A DNA stretch of 64,000 bases, from assembly GCF_024139115.2 (NCBI RefSeq), contig NC_085141.1:177704994-177768993 (forward strand), in the 5' to 3' direction. The notes beneath the pieces are model-generated. The model was given only the letters and a program-made list of their open reading frames with translations, was not told where the DNA came from and did no database searches. Origin of the DNA: Armigeres subalbatus. Lineage: Eukaryota > Arthropoda > Insecta > Diptera > Culicidae. Of this stretch, positions 29,590-40,169 are shown piece by piece. The position numbers and the translations under genes were made by a program. Each line of letters opens with the position of its first letter. Positions within the stretch are counted from its first letter, which is position 1.

Positions 29590-29870
29590 TAGTTTAATTT
29601 AGGTGCATGGATGGGCGATTTGAAGAAATAAAAAAGGGAGAAGAGAGAAAACATGTGTGAGGAGAAGGGTACAGGCAGAAGACAGATAAAATAAAAAAGG
29701 GAAAAAGAAGAATGAAGCAAACACGAACAATAAAGGAAGATTAAGGTAAATATGAAGATTTAAGTGAGCAAAATAAATAAATAATGACGAAAGATGAAGG
29801 AGGAAGGCTGAAAGCAAAAAAAAAAGAAGGAAACAAATTTCTTCGTAGTTCCGCTGAAAATTGTTCAAAA
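29590..29870. repeat. Purine-rich low-complexity tract
   Basis: Runs of aaaaaagggagaag, gaagaatgaag and aaaaaaagaagg. Composition mirrors the pyrimidine tract at 6340-6660 in reverse complement; the minus-strand open frame across it is compositional. Confidence 0.65.
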
Positions 29871-30321
29871 AAAGAAAGAATCAACTGGCCGAATTTAATT
29901 AGGTGAAAGTTATCTACTCGAAATTCATGTGGCCGAATTGAACGTTAACGGTTTATTTAGCCCTGAAAGTCGTTTTACCGAATAGGTCGTTTGGTAGTAA
30001 GAGTCATTTGGCCGTAAATGTTAATTGATAAATTTGGCCAAAAATGTCGTGTGGCCGTACAATTGTGAATGTAAAAAATGTGAAATGAACTTCGTGAAAA
30101 AAAAATGAGAATCGAGAAATGCGAAGTAAAAAGTGGGAAGTTAGAATCTCACTGCACACAGTTCTTATCCAATATCTTAAATTTCGCTGGTTACCTCTCA
30201 ATTCTCATCTCAAATCAGGTTTTGTATAACTTTTGTCGTTTTGTTGTGGTCTGTTAAATTTTTTAGGTATCATATTATGATCAAGATGGTAATCAATGTT
30301 TTGAAATTACATCGGTACCAA

Positions 30322-30490
30322 CATTTCAAAAGGGGGAGACAGCTTTTGTAAACACGAGCTTCTCACGTCGCTGGTAGGCTATTTTTAACTCACCTGCGCA
30401 ATCAAACATCACTGGCGCTGGAGTGCAATTTAGCCCACCAGCTACGTGAGAAGCTCTCGTTTACAAAAGTAGTTTCACCCTTTTGAAATG
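30322..30490. mobile_element. Palindromic MITE, about 60-bp arms
   Basis: The left arm is CATTTCAAAAGGG then CTTTTGTAAACACGAGCTTC and TCACGTCGCTGGTAGGC. The reverse complement of the right arm is CATTTCAAAAGGG then CTTTTGTAAACGAGAGCTTC and TCACGTAGCTGGTGGGC. 169 bp in all, with no coding capacity. Target duplication uncertain. Confidence 0.8.
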
Positions 30491-30610
30491 ACACACCATA
30501 TATTCTTGTGTGGCAAGTACAAGTGGATGGAGTACAAACATCCTAGGCCGGACCGAGAATTGAACTCGCCATCTCCGGATTGGTATTCTTACGCCTAATT
30601 GGAGATCCAA
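30491..30610 (-). mobile_element. tRNA-headed SINE fragment
   Basis: On the minus strand the head reads TTAGGCGTAAGAATACC with box B GAGTTCAATTCTCGG, followed by GGCCTAGGATGTTTGTACTCC and TGTACTTGCCACACAAG. It stops where the palindromic MITE begins. The same body motif (ttgt..agcaagtaca) occurs at 44560-44715. Confidence 0.65.
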
Positions 30611-32035
30611 ACCCAGACGTAGATTATTCATTGCTTTTAATTGATTATAATTCTCCTTCGCTACCCTTAGCTGAATCTTCTCAGTACCTACATAATCTGC
30701 CGTTTCCATGCTTCGTCTTACTACAGTTAAATGCCAATAATGATATAAACGATCGAAAAGGTCACAACGTGAAAAGGGAATATCGAAAATAAATAAATAA
30801 ATTCCCCAGGCAGTGAAAGTGGTGGCATGTGAGCTACAACGCATGTCTGCCCTGGTATCGAATCATAAAGTGTTCTTCTTTTTTCAAAAGAAAAGACGAT
30901 TTTTTTAACGAATAAATCCAACGCCTTTGTCAACGACCGTGCCGCCGCGATCCTCCACATGGGAGGGAAGAAAATTACTGGATTATTGCGCTTTGCTGTT
31001 ACTTTTTGGTTCCGTGCGGTTGGCCAAGCATCACGAAACGACCCAAACTTCTGATAAGCACACCTTTTTTTTGGATTTCATGATCCATCAATGTTCGATG
31101 GGGTCTTAGGCTGGCGGAAGTATGATGCCTGTGCGTGCGAAACAACACTTTTGATTTCGCAGCTGATAATGGACCCTCCGTGAAGACGACATTTTTGCAA
31201 TCGAGTCAGTTGAAAGGGAAGGCAAGGGCAATGTTTGATACCATGGAAAATAAGTTTGCATGACCTCAAAGTAGGATAATACTTTTTCACTCTCATCTCA
31301 TGCTCGTATACTTTGACGAGGTCTGTCGAGCATGTCATTGAACCGGGCCAATCAGGTTTCAGAGGAAAATAATTTCCTGCTCGTCTCGTTGGACTAGGTC
31401 AATACATTTCACGGACTGCCGATGCCAATTACAGTGAGTTTACTATTACTACATGCCATATAAAACTGCTTGCTAATGAAATTGGTCTTCTGTGGTCATC
31501 TTTAGTTGTCTGATCACTTTGTTTTTGTATTTTCTATTTACTTGGAATTATCAGGATAGTATTACAACTGATTGATGGCTCATTGCGAGAACAACAAGTT
31601 TGCTAAGTTCGTAGGTATGTTGAAATCCATTGATTAACTAATTATGCCCTATTATGTCTAATAAAAACATATACAGTTTTTGTAGGCCAACAAACATTGA
31701 AAGCATATTGAGCGCTTTTTTACCCCAAAAATTGTCTTCTGTTGCTAAAAACTAGCTTATTCAGCTTAAATTGTTTATTTGGATGTTCTTTCTAATATTC
31801 AGAAAGATTGCTAATATGTAGTAGAACTTTAACAAATTTTTGTTTTGAGTACTTATGCTATGCCTAACGTCGTGGGCCCCTGTTTACTTACTATAGTATA
31901 TCTCAAATATATCTTAAAATAAGTTGTGATAAATAGGGTTGCTGTTCAGGTTCTTCATCCCATAGCTCATATATTCATCCTATCGAAATAAATGAATTTG
32001 AAAGCAAATAAGGATGTATCTTAGGGCCTGCTAGA
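30611..32035. other. Anonymous DNA
   Basis: Several open frames below 130 residues overlap on both strands (30461-31338) without similarity I can recognise. 31400-32035 is AT-rich and shows nothing. Confidence 0.35.
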
Positions 32036-32100
32036 ATACTAAGTTGAAAAGCAGGCCAAGTTCCAGTTTGAATGTAAAGTCATAGACAAGGAAGAAGAAG
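32036..32100 (+). mobile_element. SINE 3' tail fragment
   Basis: actaagttgaaaagcaggcc ... gacaaggaagaagaag is the plus-strand form of the tail seen reversed at 44600-44640 (ggcctgcttttcaacttagt) and ends in a (GAA)n tail as in 6890-7179. Confidence 0.5.
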
Positions 32101-32339
32101 GGTGTGTCTCGTTGTTGTGTTTTTAAACATGTTTACTGCAGTATTCATGCATGCTTTCTGTTGTGCATGTAAATTGACGAAAATAGTATGAATTAAGAGC
32201 ACATTTTCCGTTCTTTCAAGGTCAGAATCAATAACGTTCATCTGATAAAAAGTTCATAGATTATTGGCTGCATAGGCAGAACAACGATGATTATACTATT
32301 GCTCTATATGACGAATATTCATAGATTGAAACAACCTAA

Positions 32340-32515
32340 GACAAGATACATAAAGTACGTCACGCAAATATCGGCAGTTTCCAACCCCCTTCCCAAAGTG
32401 ACAAAAGGACTTTTTGTATTAATCCTATAAAACTTTTGTATGGATCGTCATACTGTTCGAACCACCACTTCACCCCTAACCCTAGAAGCGTGACGTACTT
32501 TGTGGATGACCCCTA
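32340..32515. mobile_element. MITE with AAAGTACGTCACGC ends
   Basis: The left end has ATAAAGTACGTCACGCAAAT and the right end, in reverse complement, TAGGGGTCATCCACAAAGTACGTCACGC in two runs. The interior has a C-rich motif (aacccccttcccaaag). The left terminus has decayed beyond the shared TACGTCACGC block. Confidence 0.7.
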
Positions 32516-32692
32516 ATTAGATTTTTCATCACACATCTTCATAAAAAAAGATAGCTGCTACTCAATAAATATTTGAAGCAAAGAGTTTTGCATTTTTAAT
32601 ACGCCGTACTCAAAATTAGGATTATTGGAAACTTTAAAAGGCACTTTTAATCATTTTTATACACCTTTAAAGGCACATTCCTGGCATTTTTA

Positions 32693-32875
32693 AGGTTCCC
32701 CCAAACACACGCGACACGACAGTCGCGGCGCGATTCTATCTCTTGGCGACAGCGATTCTGTCACCTTTGGTATGGAAGCGTAAATCAAACATTGCCTGCA
32801 GCGACCCAACGATAGAATCGCGGCGACTAGTTGTCGCCGTCGCGGCGATGAAATCGCTTAGGTCTGGGGGAGCCT
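32693..32875. mobile_element. PIF/Harbinger-like MITE, TTA duplication
   Basis: 183 bp. The ends are AGGTTCCCCCAAAC and, in reverse complement, AGGCTCCCCCAGAC, with GC-rich arms carrying gtcgcggcg and gattctat in both orientations. TTA flanks it at 32690-32692 and 32876-32878. A 3-bp TWA target is typical of PIF/Harbinger. The GC-rich arms stand out against the AT-rich flanks. Confidence 0.82.
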
Positions 32876-33493
32876 TTATACAGTCCTTACTTCCATACAT
32901 TGTTTTATTGGATTGAGTATTTCAGCCATTATGTCGCGTTCGACGCATTCGAGGGGTGGACATGTTTTTGTCTCCGCCAAAAGTTTCTTCTGTCCAAAAC
33001 ATTTGAAAATTAGCAAAAAAAAAGTGTTCTAAAGAGATAGAAAATGGAAGTTTATAGTTATTTATAAAAGTACTCGAAAAATGGATGATTCCATTTCACT
33101 GGATCTGTATCTTACCCGTTCAACTAAGGATAAACTACGACGTTAGATTCCGCATCTACCTCCGGAAAATTGTTCTAAATCTCAGGGTTAATTTTTTGGA
33201 AAGATTTTAGTCAGATACAGGTACGTAATGATTATTCCCAATTCGGTAGAACCTAGTGATTTTGATAAAAAAAATACAAAAACTAGTCATCGTTCAGTTT
33301 TCTGCGTTAAACATCAATTCGGAAGTATTTCGCCAAACTTCTGTAATATAATATGAAGTGAAATGGTTCCAGCACTTGTTCCAGCATCACTAGTAGACTC
33401 TCAAGCTAATATTGAAATTATACATATTTTGATCAGGTAATTTGGCACCTAGCAAGAGCAGCGTTGCCCTAGTATCTTAAAATCTAGAAGGTA
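32876..33493. other. Anonymous AT-rich DNA
   Basis: No coding frame over 60 codons, no inverted or tandem repeat that I can see. Confidence 0.45.
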
Positions 33494-33721
33494 CACCCAA
33501 CCAGCAGGTGTAAGATTTTCTTTTTGATTCAGTATGAAAGCCTGTTGGAATCTGTTTGAAATTGTGGCTTGTGCAAGATTGCTAGTTTTTTGCACTAGGA
33601 ATGTACGTTGATTTAGGTATTTATTGCAAGAAATACTTGTGAGGTATTATTTTTGTCTTTGTGCAGACTTCAGTGTGTTCCTGTAGAGTTATAGGAAGGT
33701 CTGACATATGCTGGTTGAGTG
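33494..33721. mobile_element. MITE with CACCCAACCAGC ends, TA duplication
   Basis: 228 bp. It starts CACCCAACCAGCAGGTG and ends GCTGGTTGAGTG, with TA on each side (33492-33493 and 33722-33723). It shares its ends with 2849-3067 and 54856-55086 but the interior (gcaagattgctag, gcaagaaatactt) is different, so ends are conserved more than the body. Confidence 0.8.
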
Positions 33722-34339
33722 TAATTGGAAAGGACATCGAAAAGGACTAAATAGGTTCTTCACCTAGAAAAAATATATCATTGCCTTTGCCTCACATTAT
33801 CATATGTATTATTCTTTTTGTCAGAAATGTTTATTCTCTTCGAGAATTTTTCCAATTTATTTTCTTTTTGAGTGATTTTTTGAATTTGAATTAAGTTCAT
33901 CACTAATTTTTCACAAGGCACATTCAGGTTACACAATCAGATTTTTCGACAATTTATTGATTATTCAATACAATTTCATTTTGATCCTATCAACGGACTT
34001 GATAAACGATCCTTCGTAGAGAAAACAATTAGACATGGATTTTATTACTAAACGCGTGCCTAAATTTGATAACTTTGAATTCCCTTGACAATCTGTTAGA
34101 TCTAAAACTTTTTTGATAGTTTTCACGTACTGTACACTTTAAAGAATTTTTAGCGCATATGAAACCTCGAATTCCATATTACCCCATTATCAAGTTTCAC
34201 ATTTTTTGTCGCTCAACATTTCTTTCTCTATGACTTCTCTATAGCGTAGTGTACACTATATTCAAAATGTGTAATTTAACATATGCTCTAGCAATGCTAG
34301 AGCTGGAAATGAGTCTGATACTTGTTCCAATTCAACATA
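33722..34339. other. Anonymous AT-rich DNA
   Basis: Nothing recognisable. Confidence 0.45.
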
Positions 34340-34800
34340 AAATTGTGACCTAATATCGTGCCGATTGAATCGTATTTTCGGAGTTCGCGTCCGATCGTGT
34401 TTCTATCAGCCCACAAGACGATCGCGGGATCATCGAAAGATTTATTCTGCGTTACGTGAATAAATTATTAAGCGCAGGTGAATCAATTATTTAATGAGAA
34501 AGCTCAGCTAGTGTTTCCTTCAGCACGCAGAATGCTCGCGCGATCATCGAAATATTTGTTCTGCGTTGTGCGGGTGAGTAAAATAAAATACAAGTCTTGT
34601 CCACGTCCGAACGTATTTCTTTTAGCAGAATGATTGCGCGGTCTTCACATTTTTTTCTGCGTTTTGCAAATGAATAAATTAATTTACAAGAAAAAATAGT
34701 TTGCGTCCTATCGTGTTTCATTTTGCAAGCAGAACGAACGCGCGTTCATAGAAATTATCGAAACTATTTTTCGCTTGCGATCGGAAAGTCGTACAATTAA
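34340..34800. repeat. Diverged tandem repeat, about 96-114 bp
   Basis: Four related blocks, each with cgtccgatcgtgttt or a variant, a gatcgcg/atcatcgaaa block, then ttctgcgttgtgc and gtgaataaatta. The ctgcgtt landmark is at 34447, 34561 and 34657, so spacings are 114 and 96 bp. The CpG content is higher than in the flanks. No long open frame. Confidence 0.65.
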
Positions 34801-34859
34801 TGCGCGTTTGAATGTTTTTTTTGTTTAACCTCGATCAAACTACACGCTACACCCGGCAT

Positions 34860-35190
34860 GCCGTTTACCAAAACGAACCCAGCTACACTCCCTTCCCCAT
34901 ATATCCAACATCCCAGTGATTTCTCGTGGAAATGCAGATGACTCGTCGGCTTCCATCAAAGCGAGTATTACGTCAACAATTTCCTACCTATTCCCTTATT
35001 GACCTGCATTCGGACACGGCCGGCGCTGGTATTGCTTAAATTTGTGGTCACCAGTTCTTACACATTGAGGATGATGTTAGTCCTAAACATCATCTGTTGG
35101 TTCTCTGTGTAATTACAGCTGACCTGGCAATAACGGAGTAGCAACCGTGGGCGGTAAATCATGCTCATGCTCATACTCATGCTCATTGTA
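34860..35190 (+). mobile_element. Retroposon 3' part with CATGCT tail
   Basis: A moderately GC-rich segment ending in tcatgctcatgctcatactcatgctcat (written in two runs: 35159-35176 and 35177-35186), a hexamer tail of the kind seen on mosquito SINEs and LINE ends. The head is not recognised. Confidence 0.5.
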
Positions 35191-36419
35191 ACAAAACGTT
35201 GTATTTCGAGATGCGATTAGGTTGTTATCGTGAGATGGAAACAGTTCCTTTATTAAAATGTGAATCAACCGAATTTCCGAATATCCATTAAGTCTTATAC
35301 CAACATTTAGCTGTATGAGAGCTAGAAATTAATACCTTCTTACACTGCTGTGAACTTTTCTTTCGAAATATGGTCCAAAGTTGCTGATCACCATTTGTTA
35401 AAAGCAGCACTTCAACTCATTTGGAATGACTTGGCGATCAATCTGCTATAATAAAACCGTATTAAACTCAAAGGCAATGAAATGCTTGTTGCATTGTTGC
35501 TTTTAAAATACTTTGGGGTTACACACTTTGAAAATGCTTGCTCAATGCTCAAAGCTATCTTGCAATGCTGATAACCTCTTGCCGAGCGTCCGACGTTCAC
35601 TTTCATATGCGTAATCGACCAAACGAAAGAAAGGTGTACGCAGAATTTCCGTTCGTTAAAATACCGCCATTGTTCACCCGAACGTTCTTTATGAGCCATT
35701 ATCCAAGAGCCGTCTGGTGGTGAAACTTTTTTTTTGTTCAAAACCAAGCTGCGAGCATAATCGTTTTATATCTCGGTGAGCGAAAGTGAAATAAATTTTC
35801 CTTATTATGCTCACCGGCTTTATTGATAAGATGGGCGTCCATGGTTCCGTCGTCGTTGGCGAGTATTGGCTATTTGGCCAGGCTTTGGTTAATTTTGTTT
35901 TTATTTTCGATACGCATACGAATCATGTGCGAAGAAGACGAACCGACGAGCAAAGAGGGGAGTCTGGGAAGTTATGGTTTAAGCGATTCAAAATGCCCGC
36001 TGGCGATTTCAACAATTGCGATTCGACGGATTTAGTTCAATGTAATAAAATAATAAAATAGACGTAATGTACTCTAAAAGGGGTTTACGGGTTATTGATA
36101 TTTGAGGAGAAGAATAGTAAGGCTGTGCGATTGGACAGCCAGTGGGAAGTCGACTAGTAGGAATCCAGAGGAAGTTTTATTGCTCTAATCAATGACCTTA
36201 AAGCTGAGTGGCAGATTGAGTTCTTTTTTAAACACGTGTAGTTTTGCTTCGATGCTTGTCCAGATGATCTATTTAATTTTTATGGTAATTTTATGTCATG
36301 ATTATATTGCTTAAAAGATAGTGTTCATATGATTGAAGTAATAAATCATGATTTTACTAAGTTTTCCATATTATGCTCAGGCAATATCATAATAAATAGT
36401 TCGAATTTCCATTATTCAA
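35191..36419. other. Anonymous DNA
   Basis: Open frames of 84 and 70 residues at 35807-36061 overlap in two frames; neither resembles a known family. No repeats resolved. Confidence 0.35.
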
Positions 36420-36465
36420 TTAATTTCATTTCATTTTCATTTATTTAGTCTACATCTAAACAGAT
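36420..36465 (-). mobile_element. Orphan RTE 3' end
   Basis: catttatttagtctacatct is nearly identical to the 3' end of the RTE element at 50515-50545 (catttatttagtttacatct). No coding part is attached, which fits the heavy 5' truncation common in RTE elements. Confidence 0.5.
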
Positions 36466-36969
36466 TCCATTATTCAAATGAATGGTAAAGCTCTATGAAA
36501 TCACATGTAGATCGCTGCACTAAGAGCTTGAGCTGATACAAGTAAGATTAGTGTCGGTCAGTCCTGCCCAACCTTTTCAAGCAATGGACAAATTTTTAGA
36601 ATTAACATCTGCTGATGGGCCACAAAATATTAATCAATTTTTTAAATATGTTTTCAAAATAATCAATATTTTTCTCATTTTCCAAAGTAAAATCACCAGA
36701 GAAAAACAAAACACGATTGAACTGTGGTCAAAAATTCATTTTTACGTTACAGGTCTTTTGGTTGAAAATTCAATGAGAAATATGAAATTGTTACCTACTC
36801 TTTAATCGATTGCGGTAACCAAACAGGATTCGAAGTTTTTTTAATGCTTTCATTCTTAAAAAGTGCTGAGATGAGAAATGCTTTCTATCTGAAATTTAAA
36901 TTTAAGCTCGTCGTTGTACTGGAGGTATGGTTATATAGTGGGCAGGTTATAAAATATTTTCTGCCACGG
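36466..36969. other. Anonymous AT-rich DNA
   Basis: Contains an 84-residue open frame (36551-36805) without recognisable similarity. Confidence 0.35.
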
Positions 36970-37420
36970 TGCGCGGGCCAAAAAATGGAGCCGAGGGCCG
37001 TCCGCCCACACTAAACGAGGTTAGAAAAGCCTTTAAAGAGCTGAAAAACAATTATGCTGCGGGGAAGGAGCAGCTCCCGGCTGAACATCTTCAATATGTC
37101 AGTGAGCAGCATTTGAAGTCCTGCACCATATTATGTCGAAAATATGGGAAGACGAGGAATTGCCTGCTATCTGGTTGAACGGCCTCATGTGCACACTCTT
37201 TAAGAAAGGGCACAGACACCGAGAGTGCGCCGAGGAAAAAAGGAGGATTATATTCATCGTACAAAATTATGTCCCGTATTTTGTTCAACAGATTGAGATC
37301 GCTTGAAGAGTTCTTCGTCGGCGAATACCAGGCAGGTTTTCGAGAGACCGATCAAATGTTTACCCAGAGACAAATCCTTGATAAAATCCGGAATGTGTGT
37401 TCTAGCTGAAAATAAAATCA
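36970..37420 (+). pseudogene. RTE-type RT fragment, frameshifted
   Basis: Plus-strand pieces RPPTLNEVRKAFKELKNNYAAGKEQLP and, after frame changes, VGEYQAGFRETDQMFTQRQILDKIR correspond to blocks before and within the RT domain of the RTE elements at 50518 and 63124. The catalytic palm is missing. Ends at about 37420. Confidence 0.7.
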
Positions 37421-38210
37421 ATTGGCATCCAGATCTTTTTACATCCAGATTACCGGGCGAGGACTAAAAAGAAAGCTACTAACTCTTGGTTCAGGTTCGG
37501 TCCAGCGTACGATAATTAGCGACGTACGGGGACCAAGCTCTCGGAATCTGACCACCGGGGGTTGAAGCGTACAGGGTCGGGTCAGTTTCGCTCGACTGGC
37601 TGACGAACTTCACGCCTCTCCGTTTAGCTACATCGAAAAGCGGGCCTTAGCGGACACACGATCTCAAATGGTCGAGCTCAACAAAATTGACGAGACCCAA
37701 AATTTACTCCGCTGGTCGCTTTCCAAATTCCAGCCCGTACAAAAAAAGCGCCCAATGCGCTGGAAGTCCACCGCGAATGGCAAATGTTAGTCAATTACCT
37801 TTTTTTGTCTGGTTTAAATTCTCCAATAGAACGGAGGAAAATCGCGCAATAGTCAGCCGCACTGACGAAACTAGCTTCTATCTGGAAGACACCAAAAGAT
37901 TCATTTCACGACACTTCGCTTTGAAAACCACTGTTCTCAATCTACCTTCGATAGACTTGAAGGTTCACACGTTCCGCTTTTGAAAATCTCTAACTCTTTT
38001 TTCGAAACTTAAAAACCGCGAAACTTCTACTTCTCTAGTGCGAGCGAAAATGAACGAGATTAAGGGTTCTATCCTTCAGGAAAAGGACAAATGCTTATTT
38101 TTTACCGATTTTCTAATGGCGATAGCAGTTTGGCGCCTTCCTAGATTTAAGCAAATGTTTGAAAAAGAGCTCTATACTTTCATGAGCCATATGCTGCAAT
38201 CACTGAAGCA
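37421..38210. other. Anonymous DNA
   Basis: Open frames at 37687-37983 and 38038-38235 lack recognisable similarity. The GC content at 37490-37700 is raised. Confidence 0.35.
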
Positions 38211-38708
38211 GTATCCAGTTTTCCGCAAGCGGTAATGGCCGCCAACTTGACCGCGGGTAGCAACACTATAACCAGAGACCGGCGGAGTGAAAAACTGTCG
38301 AAATGGCAACTTATGAAAATGCATGAAATCGTGAAAATAATACTGGCAGCACTTGAACTTTTTGCTTGCTTCTTATGGACGCAAAAAGTAAACAAGTCGA
38401 ATTGGAACCGATTTTGACGGTTCGATTGGAAACAAGATGGCGTCTTCGCCGATCTCTTATTCTAGTATTTCTACTGCGGGTTAGTCTCTGATTGGTCGGT
38501 TGTGGAGGTCAACTACACCCATCGCTTCGAGCATTCTGACCAATATAGCATATAAGAAGGTGCTGATGAAGTGAATTCAAGCCTTCTTTTATAACACATT
38601 GATCAAAATGCTCGGAACGGTGGGTGCAATTGACCTCCACAAACGTCAAATCAGAGACTAACCTGCAGGAAAGCTGGCGACCATTACCGCTCGCAGAAAA
38701 CTGGATAC
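38211..38708. mobile_element. Double fold-back element, about 500 bp
   Basis: Outer ends: GTATCCAGTTTTCCGCAAGC (38211) and, in reverse complement, GTATCCAGTTTTCTGCGAGC (ending 38708), continuing as GGTAATGG(C/T)CGCCA. A second, longer palindrome is nested at 38473-38669: GTTAGTCTCTGATT, GTGGAGGTCAA, CACCCA and CGAGCATT occur in both arms. Outer and inner pairs do not resemble each other. There is no coding capacity. Confidence 0.8.
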
Positions 38709-39114
38709 CACTTTGCTCAGTCGAGCCCCAAACCGCACAAAACATTTAATTACCCAAGACAGCCAAATAGTCAGGCAAAGACTGGTTATATGTTGGTCTC
38801 GCGTTGGATTTAGAATCGAATAACGAATTCAATCATTATTTTACTTGAAAAGAAAAAAACGTCCAAAGCTAAATGAATTCAAAAGAAAATCAATATATAC
38901 AAAAAACAAAATAATTAATTTACAAAAATGATAAAAGGTTTAATTCAATTTATTTATTATTTTGCTTAAAAGCACAAAAACGTCAAAAGCTTTTAACTTT
39001 AATTACATAATAAAAACTATTTTCAAAATTTATTTACATTTGATTTTGCTTAAAAAAATAAAAAACGCCGAAGGCTTTTGAGTTACTTTTAAATTTAATT
39101 CAAAATATCCGTCG
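38709..39114. other. AT-rich spacer with weak internal repeats
   Basis: Three diverged copies of a motif like tttgcttaaaagcacaaaaacgtcaaaagct occur at about 38843, 38962 and 39045. Otherwise nothing. Confidence 0.4.
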
Positions 39115-39480
39115 AACGTTACAACATTATCTGTTTATTGATTTCAAAGCTACATACGATTCAGTGGAACGAAATGAATTATGGCAAATATTGCTAGGAC
39201 ATGGTCTTCCGATGAAACTGTTACGGCTGATTCATGTTACGTTGGACGGATCGAAATCTAGTGTAAGGGTTGCGGATTAAATTTCGACATCATTTGTAAC
39301 CATAGATTGACTGAATAAGGGTAATGAACTCTAGAATTTACAATATAGCGCTCGAGGGAGCGATTAGGAGGGCTGGTGTTCAAAGAAGTGGTATCACTAT
39401 CACAAGATCGTATATGTTCCTGGGTTTTGCGGAGAAATACAGATATTACCTTTTTCAGGGCCGATGTCCACGTAGCGATT
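39115..39480 (+). pseudogene. RTE-type RT palm fragment
   Basis: Plus strand: LFIDFKATYDSVERNELWQIL (motif A, aspartate present) followed by LRLIHVTLDGSKSSVRV. After a stop, remnants of the motif B/C region in other frames (NLQYSAR, YVPGFCGEIQI) can be followed. Counterpart of the motif A region of 50518-52413. Confidence 0.75.
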
Positions 39481-39554
39481 TATAAGCTGCGTTCACGCCG
39501 CGTCCCCGCATCAAATGGAGTAATGCACATGTGTCTATATATCGTCTAGATATC

Positions 39555-40150
39555 GTCTATCACAATGAGGAACAGTAGCGGAGATAGAATACATTATTTC
39601 CTCACTCCAGTGACTACCCGGATGGAATCAGACAAATCTTCGTTATGCAGGAAGCTGCACGTAAAGACTTCGTATTGCGCATTGACGAGGTGGACGATTT
39701 AATTCGGAACTTTCATACGCCTAAGGGCGTCCCACAGATTCTCGTGGTTCAGACGATCTAAAGCTTTCGCTGAGCCAATCAATACCAAATAGAGGGACTC
39801 TTGGAATTCATTGATCTGTTCCGGGATGAACGTGCAGGAAGTCCACCCATGCTCATTTGTCCTGTCTGCAGCAGCGTTTAACTTCTTTCTCTAGAGCAGA
39901 ATATCGTTGGCAGGAGACGTCTTTGACTGCTCTGGGTCTTGCTCGCTTTATCGCAGCTTCAGCTTCTCTACGCTGTTTTTTCTCACATTCCGGAACATCC
40001 GTTTCCAGAGTTCCAAGTTCTGTAACGAACGTTCGCTGGATCTTCTAGTCGGCGCGTGTGTGAGCAATGCGTAATCGGGTCTCGCCATTTAGAAGGCTTC
40101 GGCTAATACAGCTGAAGTAGATTTGATTTCCGGATTTGGTCGATGGGGAA
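39555..40150 (-). pseudogene. Decayed non-LTR element, same family as 40170-42021
   Basis: Minus strand blocks QINEFQESLYLV, KALDRLNHENLWDALRR, AQYEVFTCSFLHNEDLSDSIR and ILSPLLFLIV at about 39830-39560, and the linker REAEAAIKRARPRAVKDVSCQRYSALEKEVK at about 39985-39870. The motif A aspartate is altered and the middle is deleted. It abuts the next copy head to tail. Confidence 0.7.
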
Positions 40151-40169
40151 ATACTGATCTTCCAATCAC

